Program-made: the position numbers and the translations under genes | Source: Flexivirga caeni | Lineage (GTDB): Bacteria; Actinomycetota; Actinomycetes; Actinomycetales; Dermatophilaceae | NCBI RefSeq assembly: GCF_003724155.1 | Contig: NZ_RJJQ01000010.1 | Span: 1 to 64,000, forward strand | Length of the DNA stretch: 64,000 bases | Direction: 5' to 3' | In this document: positions 26,758-36,043 of the stretch, in pieces | Layout of the letters: the number at the start of each line of letters is the position of its first letter | How positions within the stretch are numbered: the stretch's first letter is position 1 | Notes under the pieces: generated by a model | The model's input: the letters and a program-made list of their open reading frames with translations, nothing else | What the model was told of the DNA's origin: nothing | The model's database searches: none

Positions 26758-28467
26758 TCACCGCGCGCGATCCACGCGCTCCTCGTCCCACACCGGCTCC
26801 GGCGCCTCGCGTACCTTGCCGTCAGATCCGAAGACCAGGAAACGGTCGAATCCCCTTGCGAACCAACGGTCGTGGGTCACCGCGACTACGGTGCCGTCGA
26901 ACGCGTCGAGCCCGGCTTCCAGCGCCTCGGCCGAGTGCAGGTCGAGGTTGTCGGTCGGCTCGTCCAGGAGCAGCAACGTCGCGCCGGACAGTTCCAGCAG
27001 GAGAATCTGGAAGCGCGCCTGCTGCCCGCCTGACAGCGAGCCGAAGGTCTGCTCGGCGGAGCGGGCCAGCTCGTAGCGGTCCAGTGCGCGGGAAGCCTGC
27101 TCCCGCGCCATCCCGTCGCGGTGCTCGTCGCCCCGGTGCAGGATCTCCAGCAGGGTCCGCTTGTCCCACGCGCCGGTGCTGCCCGCCTGCGCGGACTGGG
27201 CGAACCAGCCCGGCCGCACTCGGGAGCCGAGGCGCGCAATCCCTTGGTGCGCCACCGGTCTCGGCGGGTTGTCCCCGACCGGCCGGTGCTCGATGTCCGG
27301 GTCGGAACCGCCGCGTGCGAGCAGTCGCAGGAAGTGCGACTTGCCCGACCCGTTGGAGCCCAGCACCGCGACGCGCTCGCCATACCAGACCTCGAGGTCG
27401 AACGGCTGCATCAGCCCGGTCAGTTCGAGTCCGTCGCAGACGACGGCCCGCTTGGCGGTGCGACCGCCGGCGAGGCGCATGCTGACGTGTTGCTCGAACG
27501 GCACCACCTCGGGCGGCCCGGCGTCCTCGAAGCGCGCCAGCCGGGTCTGCGCAGCGCGGTAGCGAGCGGCCATGTCGGAGTTGAATGCCGCCTTGATCTT
27601 GTACATCTGCACCAGTTGCTTGAGCTTCGCGTGCTCCTCGTCCCAGCGCCGGCGCTGCTCCTCCAGCTTGTTGATGCGGTCGATGCGCGCCTGGTGGTAG
27701 GTCGTGAAACTGCCCGGATGCACCCAGGCGTTGGCTCCGGCCGCCGCCGGCTCCAGGGTCGCGATGCGGGTCGCGACATTCGCCAGCATCTCGCGGTCGT
27801 GGCTAATGAACAACACCGTCTTGGCCGAGGCGACGATCTGCTCCTCCAGCCACCGTTTCGTCGGCACGTCGAGTGAGTTGTCCGGCTCGTCGAGCAGCAG
27901 CACCTCCTCGGGGCCGCGCAGCAGCGCCTCCAGCACGATGCGCTTTTGCTCGCCACCGGAAAGCGTTGACACGTCACGGAACTGAGCCCGTTCATACGGA
28001 ATGCCGATGGCCGCGACCGTGCAGACATCCCACAACGTCTCCCACTCATAGCCGCCGATCTCCGCCCAGTCCGCGAGCGCCTGAGCGTAGGCGAGCTGGG
28101 CGGGTTCGTCGTCGCGCTCCATGATCGCCAGCTCGGAGTCGTCCACCGTCTTCGCCGCCCGGCGGATCGGCTCCGGTGCGACCGTGAGCAGCAGGTCGCG
28201 GACGGTGAACTCGTCGCCTTCGGCGCGGCCGCGCCCGATGAACTGCGGCATCACCGCCAGACCGCCGGATCGGGTGATCGCGCCCTCATGCGCATCCAAC
28301 TCGCCGGAGATGATCCGCAGCAGCGTCGTCTTGCCCGTGCCGTTCGGCCCGACCAGCGCGACCTTCGCGCCCTCCCCCACCCGCAGGCTGACGCCACCAA
28401 GCAGCGGACGCCCGTCGGGGAGGAAATAGTGCACGCTGTTCACGTCGATATGGCCCACGACCGTCAA
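26758..28467 (-). CDS. ABC-F family ATPase (translation factor / antibiotic-resistance type)
   Basis: A 569-residue soluble protein with two ABC domains and no membrane segments. NBD1 has GPNGTGKTT (Walker A), LSGGEQKRIVLEALLRG and LLLDEPDNSLD. NBD2 has GSNGSGKSHF, LSGGQQARFQILLLELSG and LLLDEPTDNLD. The linker contains the charged NKLEEQRRRWDEEHAKLKQL helix region expected for the P-site tRNA interaction motif. Walker A of NBD2 has His after Ser. The DEPDNSLD/DEPTDNLD loops match the Rv1473-like actinobacterial subgroup rather than EttA (DEPTNHLD). Ribosome binding is expected; the drug or function is unknown. Confidence 0.9.
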   Translation of the reverse strand: MTVVGHIDVNSVHYFLPDGRPLLGGVSLRVGEGAKVALVGPNGTGKTTLLRIISGELDAHEGAITRSGGLAVMPQFIGRGRAEGDEFTVRDLLLTVAPEPIRRAAKTVDDSELAIMERDDEPAQLAYAQALADWAEIGGYEWETLWDVCTVAAIGIPYERAQFRDVSTLSGGEQKRIVLEALLRGPEEVLLLDEPDNSLDVPTKRWLEEQIVASAKTVLFISHDREMLANVATRIATLEPAAAGANAWVHPGSFTTYHQARIDRINKLEEQRRRWDEEHAKLKQLVQMYKIKAAFNSDMAARYRAAQTRLARFEDAGPPEVVPFEQHVSMRLAGGRTAKRAVVCDGLELTGLMQPFDLEVWYGERVAVLGSNGSGKSHFLRLLARGGSDPDIEHRPVGDNPPRPVAHQGIARLGSRVRPGWFAQSAQAGSTGAWDKRTLLEILHRGDEHRDGMAREQASRALDRYELARSAEQTFGSLSGGQQARFQILLLELSGATLLLLDEPTDNLDLHSAEALEAGLDAFDGTVVAVTHDRWFARGFDRFLVFGSDGKVREAPEPVWDEERVDRAR

Positions 28468-28575
28468 GCATCACGCACCGACCGGTCCGGCGTCATCTTG
28501 GTTTCGATCCAGCCAATGACAACCGGATGCCGCTGTCAGGTGGTCTACTGACTACCAACCGTCGCAGGAGGAACA

Positions 28576-28776
28576 ATGTTCTGGATCTACTTCTTGATCG
28601 TGGTGGCCGTCTTCTGTGGCGGCCTGATCGCCCTGACCGCCTACCGCAGGCACGGGATGGGCGCGATCCCCGGGCTGCGAAACGATCCTCGTGATCACCC
28701 CTCGGAGCAGCAGGCGACGGCGATGAACCAGATCCACAACCGGGGCGGCGGTCCGCCGCCGGGGAGCCCGTTCTGA
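28576..28776 (+). CDS. Small single-pass membrane protein
   Basis: A 66-residue protein with an N-terminal hydrophobic helix (WIYFLIVVAVFCGGLIALTA, residues 3-22) and a polar, Pro/Gly-rich tail ending GGGPPPGSPF. AGGAGGAACA just before the ATG is a strong ribosome binding site, which supports real translation. No known family was recognised. It precedes pxpA by 34 bp in the same direction. Confidence 0.7.
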   Translation: MFWIYFLIVVAVFCGGLIALTAYRRHGMGAIPGLRNDPRDHPSEQQATAMNQIHNRGGGPPPGSPF

Positions 28777-28810
28777 GCCGGCCCGTAGGCTTCGGTTCTA
28801 CGCTGAGGTC

Positions 28811-29575
28811 GTGCGCGTCGACCTGAACGCCGACCTCGGCGAATCCTTCGGCCGGTGGCGCCTCGGCGACGACGAGGCGCTGCTGCCACTGGTCTCCTCG
28901 GCCAACGTCGCGTGCGGTTTCCACGCCGGCGATCCAGCGACGCTGGTGCGGACGTGTGCGGCCGCAGCAGCGCAGGGGGTGCGGATCGGCGCGCAGGTCT
29001 CCTATCGCGACCTGGCCGGCTTCGGCCGCCGCTTCATCGACGTCACACCCGATGACCTGTATGCCGATGTGCTCTACCAGATCGGCGCGCTCGACCAGAT
29101 CGCGCGCAGCACCGGTAGCCGGGTGAGCTACGTGAAGCCGCACGGTGCGCTCTACAACGCCGTCGTGCACCACGAAGAACAAGCCGCCGCGATCGTTGCC
29201 GCCGTCGTCGCCACCGGCCGTGAACTGCCGGTGCTCGGGCTGTCGGGCTCCGCGCTGCTCGCAGCGGCAAGTGCGGCCGGACTGCGCGTCATACCAGAAG
29301 GATTCGCCGATCGCGCCTATTCGCCGGCCGGCACACTGGTGCCGCGCACCGAGCCGGGTGCCGTGTTGGACGACGCCGCGACGATCGCGCAGCGCGCGGT
29401 GCGTATGGCGCGCGACCACCAGGTCGTCGCGATCGACGGGACGGTCATCGACGTGGCGCCCGAATCCGTCTGTGTGCATGGGGACTCACCTGGTGCCGTT
29501 GCCATGGCCAGCGCAGTCCGCGCGGCACTGGCCGCGGCGGGCGTCGAAATCAGGTCGTTCGCCGATGGAGCCTGA
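28811..29575 (+). CDS. pxpA: 5-oxoprolinase subunit PxpA (LamB/YcsF family)
   Basis: A 254-residue protein starting at GTG 28811. The family signature VDLNADLGESFGRWRLGDD opens it and SSANVACGFHAGDP follows near residue 35. PxpA with PxpBC hydrolyses 5-oxoproline to glutamate with ATP, removing spontaneously formed pyroglutamate. The last 11 bp overlap pxpB. Confidence 0.93.
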   Translation: MRVDLNADLGESFGRWRLGDDEALLPLVSSANVACGFHAGDPATLVRTCAAAAAQGVRIGAQVSYRDLAGFGRRFIDVTPDDLYADVLYQIGALDQIARSTGSRVSYVKPHGALYNAVVHHEEQAAAIVAAVVATGRELPVLGLSGSALLAAASAAGLRVIPEGFADRAYSPAGTLVPRTEPGAVLDDAATIAQRAVRMARDHQVVAIDGTVIDVAPESVCVHGDSPGAVAMASAVRAALAAAGVEIRSFADGA

Positions 29576-30212
29576 CCTTCGGGTGCTGCCCTACGGCCGG
29601 CGCGCGATGCTCGTCGAACTGCCCGACGCACGCACCCGCCGGGCGGTGACGCGGACGTTGCAGGACCACACGGTGCCCGGTGTCGACGTCGTGCCCGCAG
29701 AGTCGACGATCCTGCTCGACATCTCCGACCCGGCGGTGCCCGACGACGCGGCGAGGGCGTTACTCGCCGACGCGCGGCGCATGGTCGACGCGCTCGATCT
29801 GGCCGCGCTGCCGCCCGAGGAGGTGCGCGGCGGCACGCCGGTCACGATCGACGTGCAGTATCACGGGCCTGATCTCGCCGAGGTCGCCGAGCTGTTCGGC
29901 GGGTCCGTCGACGCGTTCATCGACTGGCACACGGCGACACCCTGGATGGTCGAATTCCTCGGTTTCATGCCGGGTTTCGGCTATCTCACCCGGCCCGATC
30001 ACGCCGAGCGAGTCGCCCGGCGCGAGTCGCCGCGCAGCGTCATACCGGCCGGGTCAGTCGGTCTCGCCGGAAGCTACTGCGGCATCTACCCCGGCACGTC
30101 GCCCGGCGGCTGGCAGCTCATCGGCCACACCGACACGGTGCTCTTCGACCCCTCCGGCGCTGGCGCACTGCTGCGCGCGACCGACAGCGTGCAGTTCCGG
30201 GCCGGCCGATGA
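29565..30212 (+). CDS. pxpB: 5-oxoprolinase subunit PxpB (KipI-like)
   Basis: A 215-residue cyclophilin-like protein. It has the diagnostic VEFLGFMPGFGYLT and PAGSVGLAGSYCGIYPGTSP motifs of the KipI/allophanate-hydrolase subunit 1 family. The ATG at 29565 lies inside the pxpA end, and its stop overlaps pxpC (ATGA), so the three subunits should be translated in a coupled way. The complex is cytosolic. Confidence 0.93.
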   Translation: MEPDLRVLPYGRRAMLVELPDARTRRAVTRTLQDHTVPGVDVVPAESTILLDISDPAVPDDAARALLADARRMVDALDLAALPPEEVRGGTPVTIDVQYHGPDLAEVAELFGGSVDAFIDWHTATPWMVEFLGFMPGFGYLTRPDHAERVARRESPRSVIPAGSVGLAGSYCGIYPGTSPGGWQLIGHTDTVLFDPSGAGALLRATDSVQFRAGR

Positions 30213-31147
30213 CCGAGGTCGAGATCCTGGCGACCGGGCCGCAGTGCCTGGTCGAAGATCTGGGCCGTCCGGGGCATGCCGGTGAAGGCGTGACCCTCTC
30301 CGGCGCGCTCGACCGCCGGTCTCTCCGGCAGGCAAACCTGTTAGTGGGCAACGAGATCGACGCGCCTGGCCTGGAGATGCTGCTGGGTGAGGTCACCTTC
30401 CGCGCTGACGGCGACGTGCTGGTCGCCGTCACGGGTGCGTGGTGCCCGGTCTCCATCGACGACGTGGCTGCCGAGTTCGGCACGCCCGTGCCCGTCCCGG
30501 CCAGGTCGGTGCTGCGCGTCGGCCGGGCCGAGCACGGGCTGCGTTCCTACCTGGCGGTGCGCGGCGGCCTGGCTCCGGCCGGAGCATTCGCCGGCTCGTG
30601 GAGCACCGACACCTCCAGCGGCATCGGCCCGCCGCCGGTGCAGGCGGGCATAAGACTTCCGGTCGGGCGGCAGACTGCTGGAGCACCGTTGGCCGTCGCG
30701 GTGCCGCCCGCAACCCGGCCAGTCGGCGACCTGACGCTGACGCTCACCCCCGGCCCGCGGGCCGGCTCGATCGACGCCGACGCGCGCCGCCGCCTGGTGA
30801 CCAACGTGGGCCATATCGACTCGGCGAGCGACCGGATCGGCATACGCATCAATGGTTTCGACGTCGACCCGGCACCCGGCACCGGAGCGAGCGAGGCCCT
30901 GCCGCTCGGCGCCGTGCAGGCGCCACCGAGCGGCGAACTGATCGTCTTCCTCGCCGATCACCCGACCACCGGCGGCTACCCGGTGATCGGCGTCGTCGAC
31001 CTGCCCGACCTGGACCGGCTTGCCCAGTGCGCGCCGGGGCAGCCGGTGCGATTCACGCTCCGGGGCGCCTTGTCGCGGTCGCCAGCCACACCGCCTCCAG
31101 CACCTCGGGAAACGTCGCGCCGTCCGCGGCCAGCTCGTCATACGTGA
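30209..31147 (+). CDS. pxpC: 5-oxoprolinase subunit PxpC (KipA-like)
   Basis: A 312-residue biotin-dependent-carboxyltransferase-like protein: VEDLGRPGHAGEGVTLSGALD near the start and DHPTTGGYPVIGVV near residue 250 are typical. The family usually ends shortly after the residue matching LRGALS; here a low-complexity Arg/Pro tail of about 25 residues runs into the convergent NUDIX gene, overlapping it by 95 bp. The tail probably results from loss of the original stop codon. Confidence 0.9.
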   Translation: MTEVEILATGPQCLVEDLGRPGHAGEGVTLSGALDRRSLRQANLLVGNEIDAPGLEMLLGEVTFRADGDVLVAVTGAWCPVSIDDVAAEFGTPVPVPARSVLRVGRAEHGLRSYLAVRGGLAPAGAFAGSWSTDTSSGIGPPPVQAGIRLPVGRQTAGAPLAVAVPPATRPVGDLTLTLTPGPRAGSIDADARRRLVTNVGHIDSASDRIGIRINGFDVDPAPGTGASEALPLGAVQAPPSGELIVFLADHPTTGGYPVIGVVDLPDLDRLAQCAPGQPVRFTLRGALSRSPATPPPAPRETSRRPRPARHT

Positions 31148-31553
31148 ACCAACCGTGCTCGTCGATCGTGCCGGCCTCCAGGCCGTCCTGACCGTCGAAC
31201 GACACGACGAAGTCATCGACGTCGAGCGCGAAGAACGTCTGCTGCTGGACGATATGCCGACCGGCCCAATCGAAGCGAATCTCGTTGGTTGTCAATGGTC
31301 CCCGCAGGTCAGCGGGCGACGCAACCAGACCAACCTCCTCCGCGAGTTCACGCACCGCAGCCGCTCGCAGATCCTCCCCCGGCTCGACGGCGCCACCGAT
31401 CGTGAACCAGAACGGCTCATCGGTGTGGTCCGGGTCCCAGCCGTGCAGCAGCAGACAGCGCCCGTCAGCGCGGCGTAAGGGTATGACGCGGCCGGTGTCG
31501 CGACGGATGGTTGCGCCGCGTGGCGGCAAGGGCTCCGCACCGTGATTCGTCAT
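31053..31553 (-). CDS. NUDIX hydrolase
   Basis: A 166-residue pyrophosphohydrolase. The Nudix box runs from GGAVEPGEDL to AVRELAEEVGL (G-x5-E-x7-REVxEExGx type) near residues 53-76, with acidic magnesium ligands. Substrates of this general type are oxidised nucleotides or NDP-sugars; none can be chosen. It overlaps the 3' end of pxpC on the opposite strand by 95 bp. Confidence 0.88.
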   Translation of the reverse strand: MTNHGAEPLPPRGATIRRDTGRVIPLRRADGRCLLLHGWDPDHTDEPFWFTIGGAVEPGEDLRAAAVRELAEEVGLVASPADLRGPLTTNEIRFDWAGRHIVQQQTFFALDVDDFVVSFDGQDGLEAGTIDEHGWFTYDELAADGATFPEVLEAVWLATATRRPGA

Positions 31554-31586
31554 CCCGGCAGCATCGCACGGCCACGCACTCCTTGC

Positions 31587-32417
31587 TCAAGGGAGTTCGC
31601 GCACCGCGCGCGACGCGTCGGCGCGTGTCGCGAGCTCGTCGTCCGGCGGGTAGCTGACCTCCTCCAGGCACAGACCGTGCGGCGGCATCACCGTCACGCC
31701 CGGGTCGCGGCGCCCGGCGGTCAGGACCTCCAGCGGCCAGTCGACCGGCCGCCGGCCCAGCCCAACCGGCACGACGGCGCCGACCAGCGAGCGCACCATC
31801 GAGTGGCAGAAGGCGTCGGCGACGACGGTGCCGACCAGCACACCGCCGGCGTCGCGGTGCCAGTCGTAGTCGAGCAGGGCGCGGACCGTGGTCGCGCCCT
31901 CACGTTTCTTGCAGAACGCCGCAAAATCCTTCAGTCCCAAGAGTTTTCGTGACGCATCAGCCATTGCGGACACATCGAGCGGCCCCCGGATGGCGACCGT
32001 GTCCCGCCGGCGTGTGGGGTCCGCCGCAGCCGGGTCGTCGACGATGCGGTAGCTGTAGCGGCGGGAGACCGCCGAGAAGCGGGCGTCGAATCCGGTGGGA
32101 GCAACGGACACCCGGTGCACCACCACATCGGGCGGGAGCACCCCGCCCAGCCGGGTGACCGCGGCCTCGTCGGGCGAGCGTGTGGAGCGACCCGGCAGGG
32201 CGGCATACAACTGCTCGTCGACGTCGACGTGACAGACGGCGCCGCGCGCGTGGACCCCGGCGTCAGTGCGCCCCGCGACCGTCAGCTTCGGCGGATCGCA
32301 GCGCAGGATCGTGCCCAGTGCCTCGGCGAGGCTCTGCTCGACGGTGCGGCGCCCCGGTTGCGCGGCCCAGCCGGAGAAATCGGTGCCGTCATACCCAAAG
32401 TCGATCCGCAACCGCAT
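31587..32417 (-). CDS. truA: tRNA pseudouridine(38-40) synthase TruA
   Basis: A 276-residue enzyme isomerising uridines 38-40 in the anticodon stem. The catalytic aspartate is in VAGRTDAGVHARGAV near residue 53, and MRLRIDFGYDGTDFSGWAAQ opens the fold. In Actinobacteria truA commonly follows rplQ; here an MFS gene on the other strand and palindromic DNA lie between them, and truA is itself separated from rplM by 6.7 kb of accessory genes. Confidence 0.95.
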   Translation of the reverse strand: MRLRIDFGYDGTDFSGWAAQPGRRTVEQSLAEALGTILRCDPPKLTVAGRTDAGVHARGAVCHVDVDEQLYAALPGRSTRSPDEAAVTRLGGVLPPDVVVHRVSVAPTGFDARFSAVSRRYSYRIVDDPAAADPTRRRDTVAIRGPLDVSAMADASRKLLGLKDFAAFCKKREGATTVRALLDYDWHRDAGGVLVGTVVADAFCHSMVRSLVGAVVPVGLGRRPVDWPLEVLTAGRRDPGVTVMPPHGLCLEEVSYPPDDELATRADASRAVRELP

Positions 32418-32491
32418 CCGGCCAGCCTAGCTGCCGGCATACATGGTCAATCGTCCAATTCGGCCCCGCGCCGGTCCCGCACCGTGCCAAG

Positions 32492-33661
32492 ATGCCCCAC
32501 GTGAGCTACTCGCCCCGGGCCGGGATCACAGCCGGCTACTTCGCGCAAGGCTGCGTGTTCCTGTCCCTGACGACACGACTGCCGAAGCTCGAAGACCATT
32601 GGGGTCTGTCCCAATTGGGCCTGACACTCATCATGCTGATGATCGTCCTGCTGGCCGGCGCCGGCTCGCTCCTGGCGGAGAAGGTCGCCCCACGCCGCGG
32701 CAGCGCGATCGTGCTGCGCGCCGGGCTCTTCGCCATCGGGGTCGCCCTACTCGTCAGCGGCAACTCCCCGAACGTGCCCGTTCTGGTCGTCGGACTGGCG
32801 GTGTATGGCGTGGCACTCGGCATGGTCGACGCGAGCACCAATATGCAGGCCGTGTCGCTGGAACACCAGGTACAGCGCACGGTGCTGCCGTCATTCCACG
32901 GCTCGTGGACCGCGGGCGGAATCGTCGGCACGCTGCTCACCCTGGCTCTCCCGCACGAGTCGGTCGCGATGCTGTCGAGCGCGCTGGCGATCCTGCCGGT
33001 GGTCGTGGGCTGCGCGCGCTTCCTGCCCGGCTCCGGCAGCGTCCCGACACCCGAGTCGGCGCACGGCATCCCATGGCGGCCGATCCTCGTGGTCGGTGCC
33101 GCGTGCGTCATCTTCTACACAGTCGACACGGCGTCGACGACGTGGGGCTCGGTCTACTTCGACCACACGCTGCACGCGCCGAGTGGTCTTGTCGCGCTTG
33201 CGACGCTGCCCTATCTGGTGGCGTCCTTCGCGGCCCGGATCGCGGGCGACCGGTTCACCGACCGGTTCGGCGCACCCCGGCTGTTGCGCTCCGGCGCGGT
33301 CGTGGCAGTCGCGGGCCTGGTCGTCGTGGTGCTCGCGCCGAACTGGCCGGTCGGCGTGCTCGGCTTCCTCGTCCTCGGCGCCGGCATCGCCGTCGTCGCG
33401 CCGCTGTCCTTCTCCGCGGCGGCGACCCTCACCCGGTCGGGCGGCGCCGCACTCGATCCGGAGGTAGCCCGCGCCCGAACCGACGCCGTCATCGCGCGCT
33501 TCAACCAGTTCAACTACGCCGGCGCGCTGATCGGCTCGGTGCTCACCGGCGCGATCGGCACCGGCTCGCTGCGACTCGGGTATGCCGTGCCCATCGTCCT
33601 GGTGATCGCGCTGTTCCCGCTGGCCGCCAGCTTCGAGCGGAGCAGGCTTGCGGCCGGCTGA
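32492..33661 (+). CDS. MFS transporter
   Basis: A 389-residue transporter with about 12 predicted membrane helices, starting at ATG 32492 (GTG 32501 is an alternative). GITAGYFAQGCVFLSLTTRLP opens helix 1, and helix 5 contains SFHGSWTAGGIVGTLLTLAL. SFHGSWTAGG and the conserved VYGVALGMVDASTNMQAV resemble the YbjJ/sugar-efflux-like branch. Substrate unknown. It lies on the plus strand between truA and rplQ, which are both on the minus strand. Confidence 0.87.
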   Translation: MPHVSYSPRAGITAGYFAQGCVFLSLTTRLPKLEDHWGLSQLGLTLIMLMIVLLAGAGSLLAEKVAPRRGSAIVLRAGLFAIGVALLVSGNSPNVPVLVVGLAVYGVALGMVDASTNMQAVSLEHQVQRTVLPSFHGSWTAGGIVGTLLTLALPHESVAMLSSALAILPVVVGCARFLPGSGSVPTPESAHGIPWRPILVVGAACVIFYTVDTASTTWGSVYFDHTLHAPSGLVALATLPYLVASFAARIAGDRFTDRFGAPRLLRSGAVVAVAGLVVVVLAPNWPVGVLGFLVLGAGIAVVAPLSFSAAATLTRSGGAALDPEVARARTDAVIARFNQFNYAGALIGSVLTGAIGTGSLRLGYAVPIVLVIALFPLAASFERSRLAAG

Positions 33662-33702
33662 AGGTGCGCGCCTGCTGCGCCATACCTCGAAGCCGACCTT
33701 CG

Positions 33703-33770
33703 CCATTGACGGCTGAACCGGCCGTTGACGGTGCTGCTGCGCCGTCAGCCGCCGGCTCGACCGTCAATGG
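33703..33770. terminator. Bidirectional terminator-like palindrome in the MFS/rplQ convergent gap
   Basis: CCATTGACGG (33703-33712) pairs with CCGTCAATGG (33761-33770). Inside, GACGG (33727-33731) pairs with CCGTC (33742-33746). It begins about 42 bp after the MFS stop. GC-rich hairpins without U-tracts are common actinobacterial terminators. Confidence 0.55.
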
Positions 33771-33862
33771 AGAACTGGGGCGTCAATCGCGGACTCACCC
33801 GTCAGACATGGCACTGGCCCGGACCCGCTGGTGCGGATCCGGGCCACGGATGCTGCTTTCCC

Positions 33863-33932
33863 GCGAGTGACGGTCCGCTCGCCGAATGACGGTGCAATTG
33901 GCGCGTCACTCGGCGAGGAAGCCGTCACTCGC
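33863..33932. repeat. 70-bp nested palindromic element A (after rplQ)
   Basis: GCGAGTGACGG at the left end pairs with CCGTCACTCGC at the right; an inner GAATGACGGTG and GCGTCACTCG also pair. A copy of equal length with a similar sequence lies at 35868-35937. It starts 10 bp beyond the rplQ stop, so it may also end rplQ transcription. Confidence 0.8.
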
Positions 33933-33941
33933 AGAGGTGGG

Positions 33942-34673
33942 TCACTCCTTGTCGGAGTTCTCCTCGTCGGCGGATGCTTCGGCGTCAGCGTCCTCGACCT
34001 GCTGGGCGTCCTCGCCACCGGCCGGCTCGAAGCCTGCGGCCTCGGCAGCCTCGGGGGTGGTGAACCAGACCTCGGCGACCGTCGCGTCATACCAGCGCGA
34101 ACCGGGGACGTGGTACTTCATCGAGTCCTCGTTGCCCTTGACCGGGAACTTCTCGGCGTCGGGCGAGAGGCCACCGTCGACCGGTGCAGCGGACTCGGGG
34201 CCGTACTTGCCCTCCTCCGTCGCCTCCAGCTCGGGCGCCGCAGCCTCTTCCTTGACCGCACGCTTGGTGGCGGCCTCGGCCTCGGCGACGACGGCGCGCT
34301 TCGGCTTGGCATTGACCGGCTCGCGAACGAGCTCGATCACGGCCATCGGCGCGTTGTCGCCCTTGCGGGGACCGATCTTGGTGATGCGGGTGTAGCCGCC
34401 CTGACGGTCGGCCATGTCCGGCGCGATCTCGGTGAAGAGACGGTGGACGACGCCCTTGTCACGGATGACCGTCATCACGCGACGCCGCGCGTGCAGGTCG
34501 CCACGCTTGGCGAAGGTGATCAGGCGCTCGGCGAGCGGGCGCAGGCGCTTGGCCTTGGCCTCGGTCGTCGTGATCCGGTCGTGCTCGAACAGTGCCTGCG
34601 CCAGGTTGGCCAGGATCAGCCGCTCATGCGCGGGGCCGCCACCGAGACGGGGACCCTTTGTTGGGGTAGGCAT
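33942..34673 (-). CDS. rplQ: Large ribosomal subunit protein bL17 with long acidic extension
   Basis: A 243-residue L17. The first 120 residues are the conserved domain ([20 protein letters not shown] to PMAVIELV). The remaining 120 form an Ala/Glu-rich extension ending in an acidic tail ([21 protein letters not shown]), about twice the length of E. coli L17. It closes the alpha operon. Confidence 0.97.
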   Translation of the reverse strand: MPTPTKGPRLGGGPAHERLILANLAQALFEHDRITTTEAKAKRLRPLAERLITFAKRGDLHARRRVMTVIRDKGVVHRLFTEIAPDMADRQGGYTRITKIGPRKGDNAPMAVIELVREPVNAKPKRAVVAEAEAATKRAVKEEAAAPELEATEEGKYGPESAAPVDGGLSPDAEKFPVKGNEDSMKYHVPGSRWYDATVAEVWFTTPEAAEAAGFEPAGGEDAQQVEDADAEASADEENSDKE

Positions 34674-34740
34674 TACTTCTCCTTGTATGTCGAATCACGT
34701 TGCCGTGCAACGCGACTCAGCGAACTGTGGTGGCGGTTGC

Positions 34741-35760
34741 TCAGTACTGCTCATCCTCGGCGAAGCCGCCGTCGACGTCCTCGTCGTCATACCGGTCGGC
34801 GATCGCGCTCGCGTCGAACCCGGGAGGGCTGTCCTTGAGCTGCAGGCCCATCTCGACCAGCTTGTCCTTGACCTCGTCGATCGACTTGGCACCGAAGTTG
34901 CGGATGTCGAGCAGGTCGGCTTCGCTGCGCCCGACGAGTTCGCCCACGGTGTGGATGCCCTCGCGCTTGAGGCAGTTGTAGGAGCGGACGGTCAGGTCGA
35001 GATCCTCGATCGGCAGCGCCAGGTCGGCCGCCAGTGCGGCGTCGGTCGGGCTTGGGCCCATGTCGATGCCCTCGGCCTCGACGTTGAGCTCGCGGGCCAG
35101 GCCGAAGAGCTCGACCAGGGTCTTGCCGGCGGACGCCATCGCGTCGCGCGGGGCGATCGCGTTCTTGGTCTCGACGTCGACGACCAGCTTGTCGAAGTCG
35201 GTGCGCTGCTCGACACGGGTCGCCTCGACCTTGTAGGTCACGGCGAGGACCGGCGAGTAGATCGAGTCGACCGGGATGCGGCCAATCTCGTGGTCGGCCG
35301 ACTTGTTCTGCTGGGCCGAGACGTAGCCGCGACCGCGCTCGACGGTCAGCTCCATCTCGAGCTTGCCCTTGTCGTTCAGGGTCGCGATGTGCAGGTCGGG
35401 GTTGTGCACCTCGACACCGGCCGGCGGCGCAATGTCGGCGGCGGTGATCTCACCCGGGCCCTGCTTGCGCAGATACATGACGACCGGCTCGTCGTGCTCG
35501 GAGGAGACGACCAGGCCCTTGACGTTCAGGATGATCTCGGTGACGTCCTCCTTGACCCCGGGGATCGTGGAGAACTCGTGCTGCACACCGTCGATGCGCA
35601 GGCTGGTGACGGCGGCACCCGGGATGCTGGAGAGCAGGGTGCGGCGCAGAGAGTTGCCGAGCGTGTAGCCGAAGCCCGGCTCCAGCGGCTCGATGACGAA
35701 ACGCGAACGGTTGTCGGAGACGACCTCTTCGCTGAGTTGGGGGCGCTGTGCGATAAGCAC
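34741..35760 (-). CDS. rpoA: RNA polymerase alpha subunit
   Basis: A 339-residue subunit starting at GTG 35760. The N-terminal dimerisation domain includes [20 protein letters not shown]. The C-terminal domain that contacts UP elements and activators has [28 protein letters not shown]-rich AAGGAAAAGAAGAA precedes the start. The stop precedes rplQ by 67 bp. Confidence 0.98.
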   Translation of the reverse strand: MLIAQRPQLSEEVVSDNRSRFVIEPLEPGFGYTLGNSLRRTLLSSIPGAAVTSLRIDGVQHEFSTIPGVKEDVTEIILNVKGLVVSSEHDEPVVMYLRKQGPGEITAADIAPPAGVEVHNPDLHIATLNDKGKLEMELTVERGRGYVSAQQNKSADHEIGRIPVDSIYSPVLAVTYKVEATRVEQRTDFDKLVVDVETKNAIAPRDAMASAGKTLVELFGLARELNVEAEGIDMGPSPTDAALAADLALPIEDLDLTVRSYNCLKREGIHTVGELVGRSEADLLDIRNFGAKSIDEVKDKLVEMGLQLKDSPPGFDASAIADRYDDEDVDGGFAEDEQY

Positions 35761-35867
35761 TTCTTCTTTTCCTTTCCACTGGCCACCGCTATATGAGGCC
35801 TAGTGCAATCCGGTGGGCGACTCGGTATGCGCCGACCGTTATTCAGTTGTATGCCGTGCCAGTTCTG

Positions 35868-35937
35868 ACGAGTGACGGTCATTCGCTCGAGTGACGGTGA
35901 GTTTCCACCGTCACTCGGCGAAGAAGCCGTCACTCGC
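35868..35937. repeat. 70-bp nested palindromic element B (between rpsD and rpoA)
   Basis: Same length and layout as element A, with outer arms ACGAGTGACGG/CCGTCACTCGC (one end mismatch) and inner arms CGAGTGACGGTG/CACCGTCACTCG type. It stands 107 nt past rpsD and 107 nt before rpoA on the transcribed strand, so it will form a strong RNA hairpin in the operon mRNA. Confidence 0.8.
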
Positions 35938-36043
35938 CATACCCGACGTCACGGCCCGGACCAACCTGCCCACACGACGAGCCGGCCGCGAGGAGGCGGA
36001 GCCGATATGCATCGGCGACAAGAATTGGCCCGAGGAACGAGGG

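Noticed and set aside
34414-35796. 460-codon frame antisense to rpoA
   Set aside because: Shadow of a highly conserved gene on the other strand.
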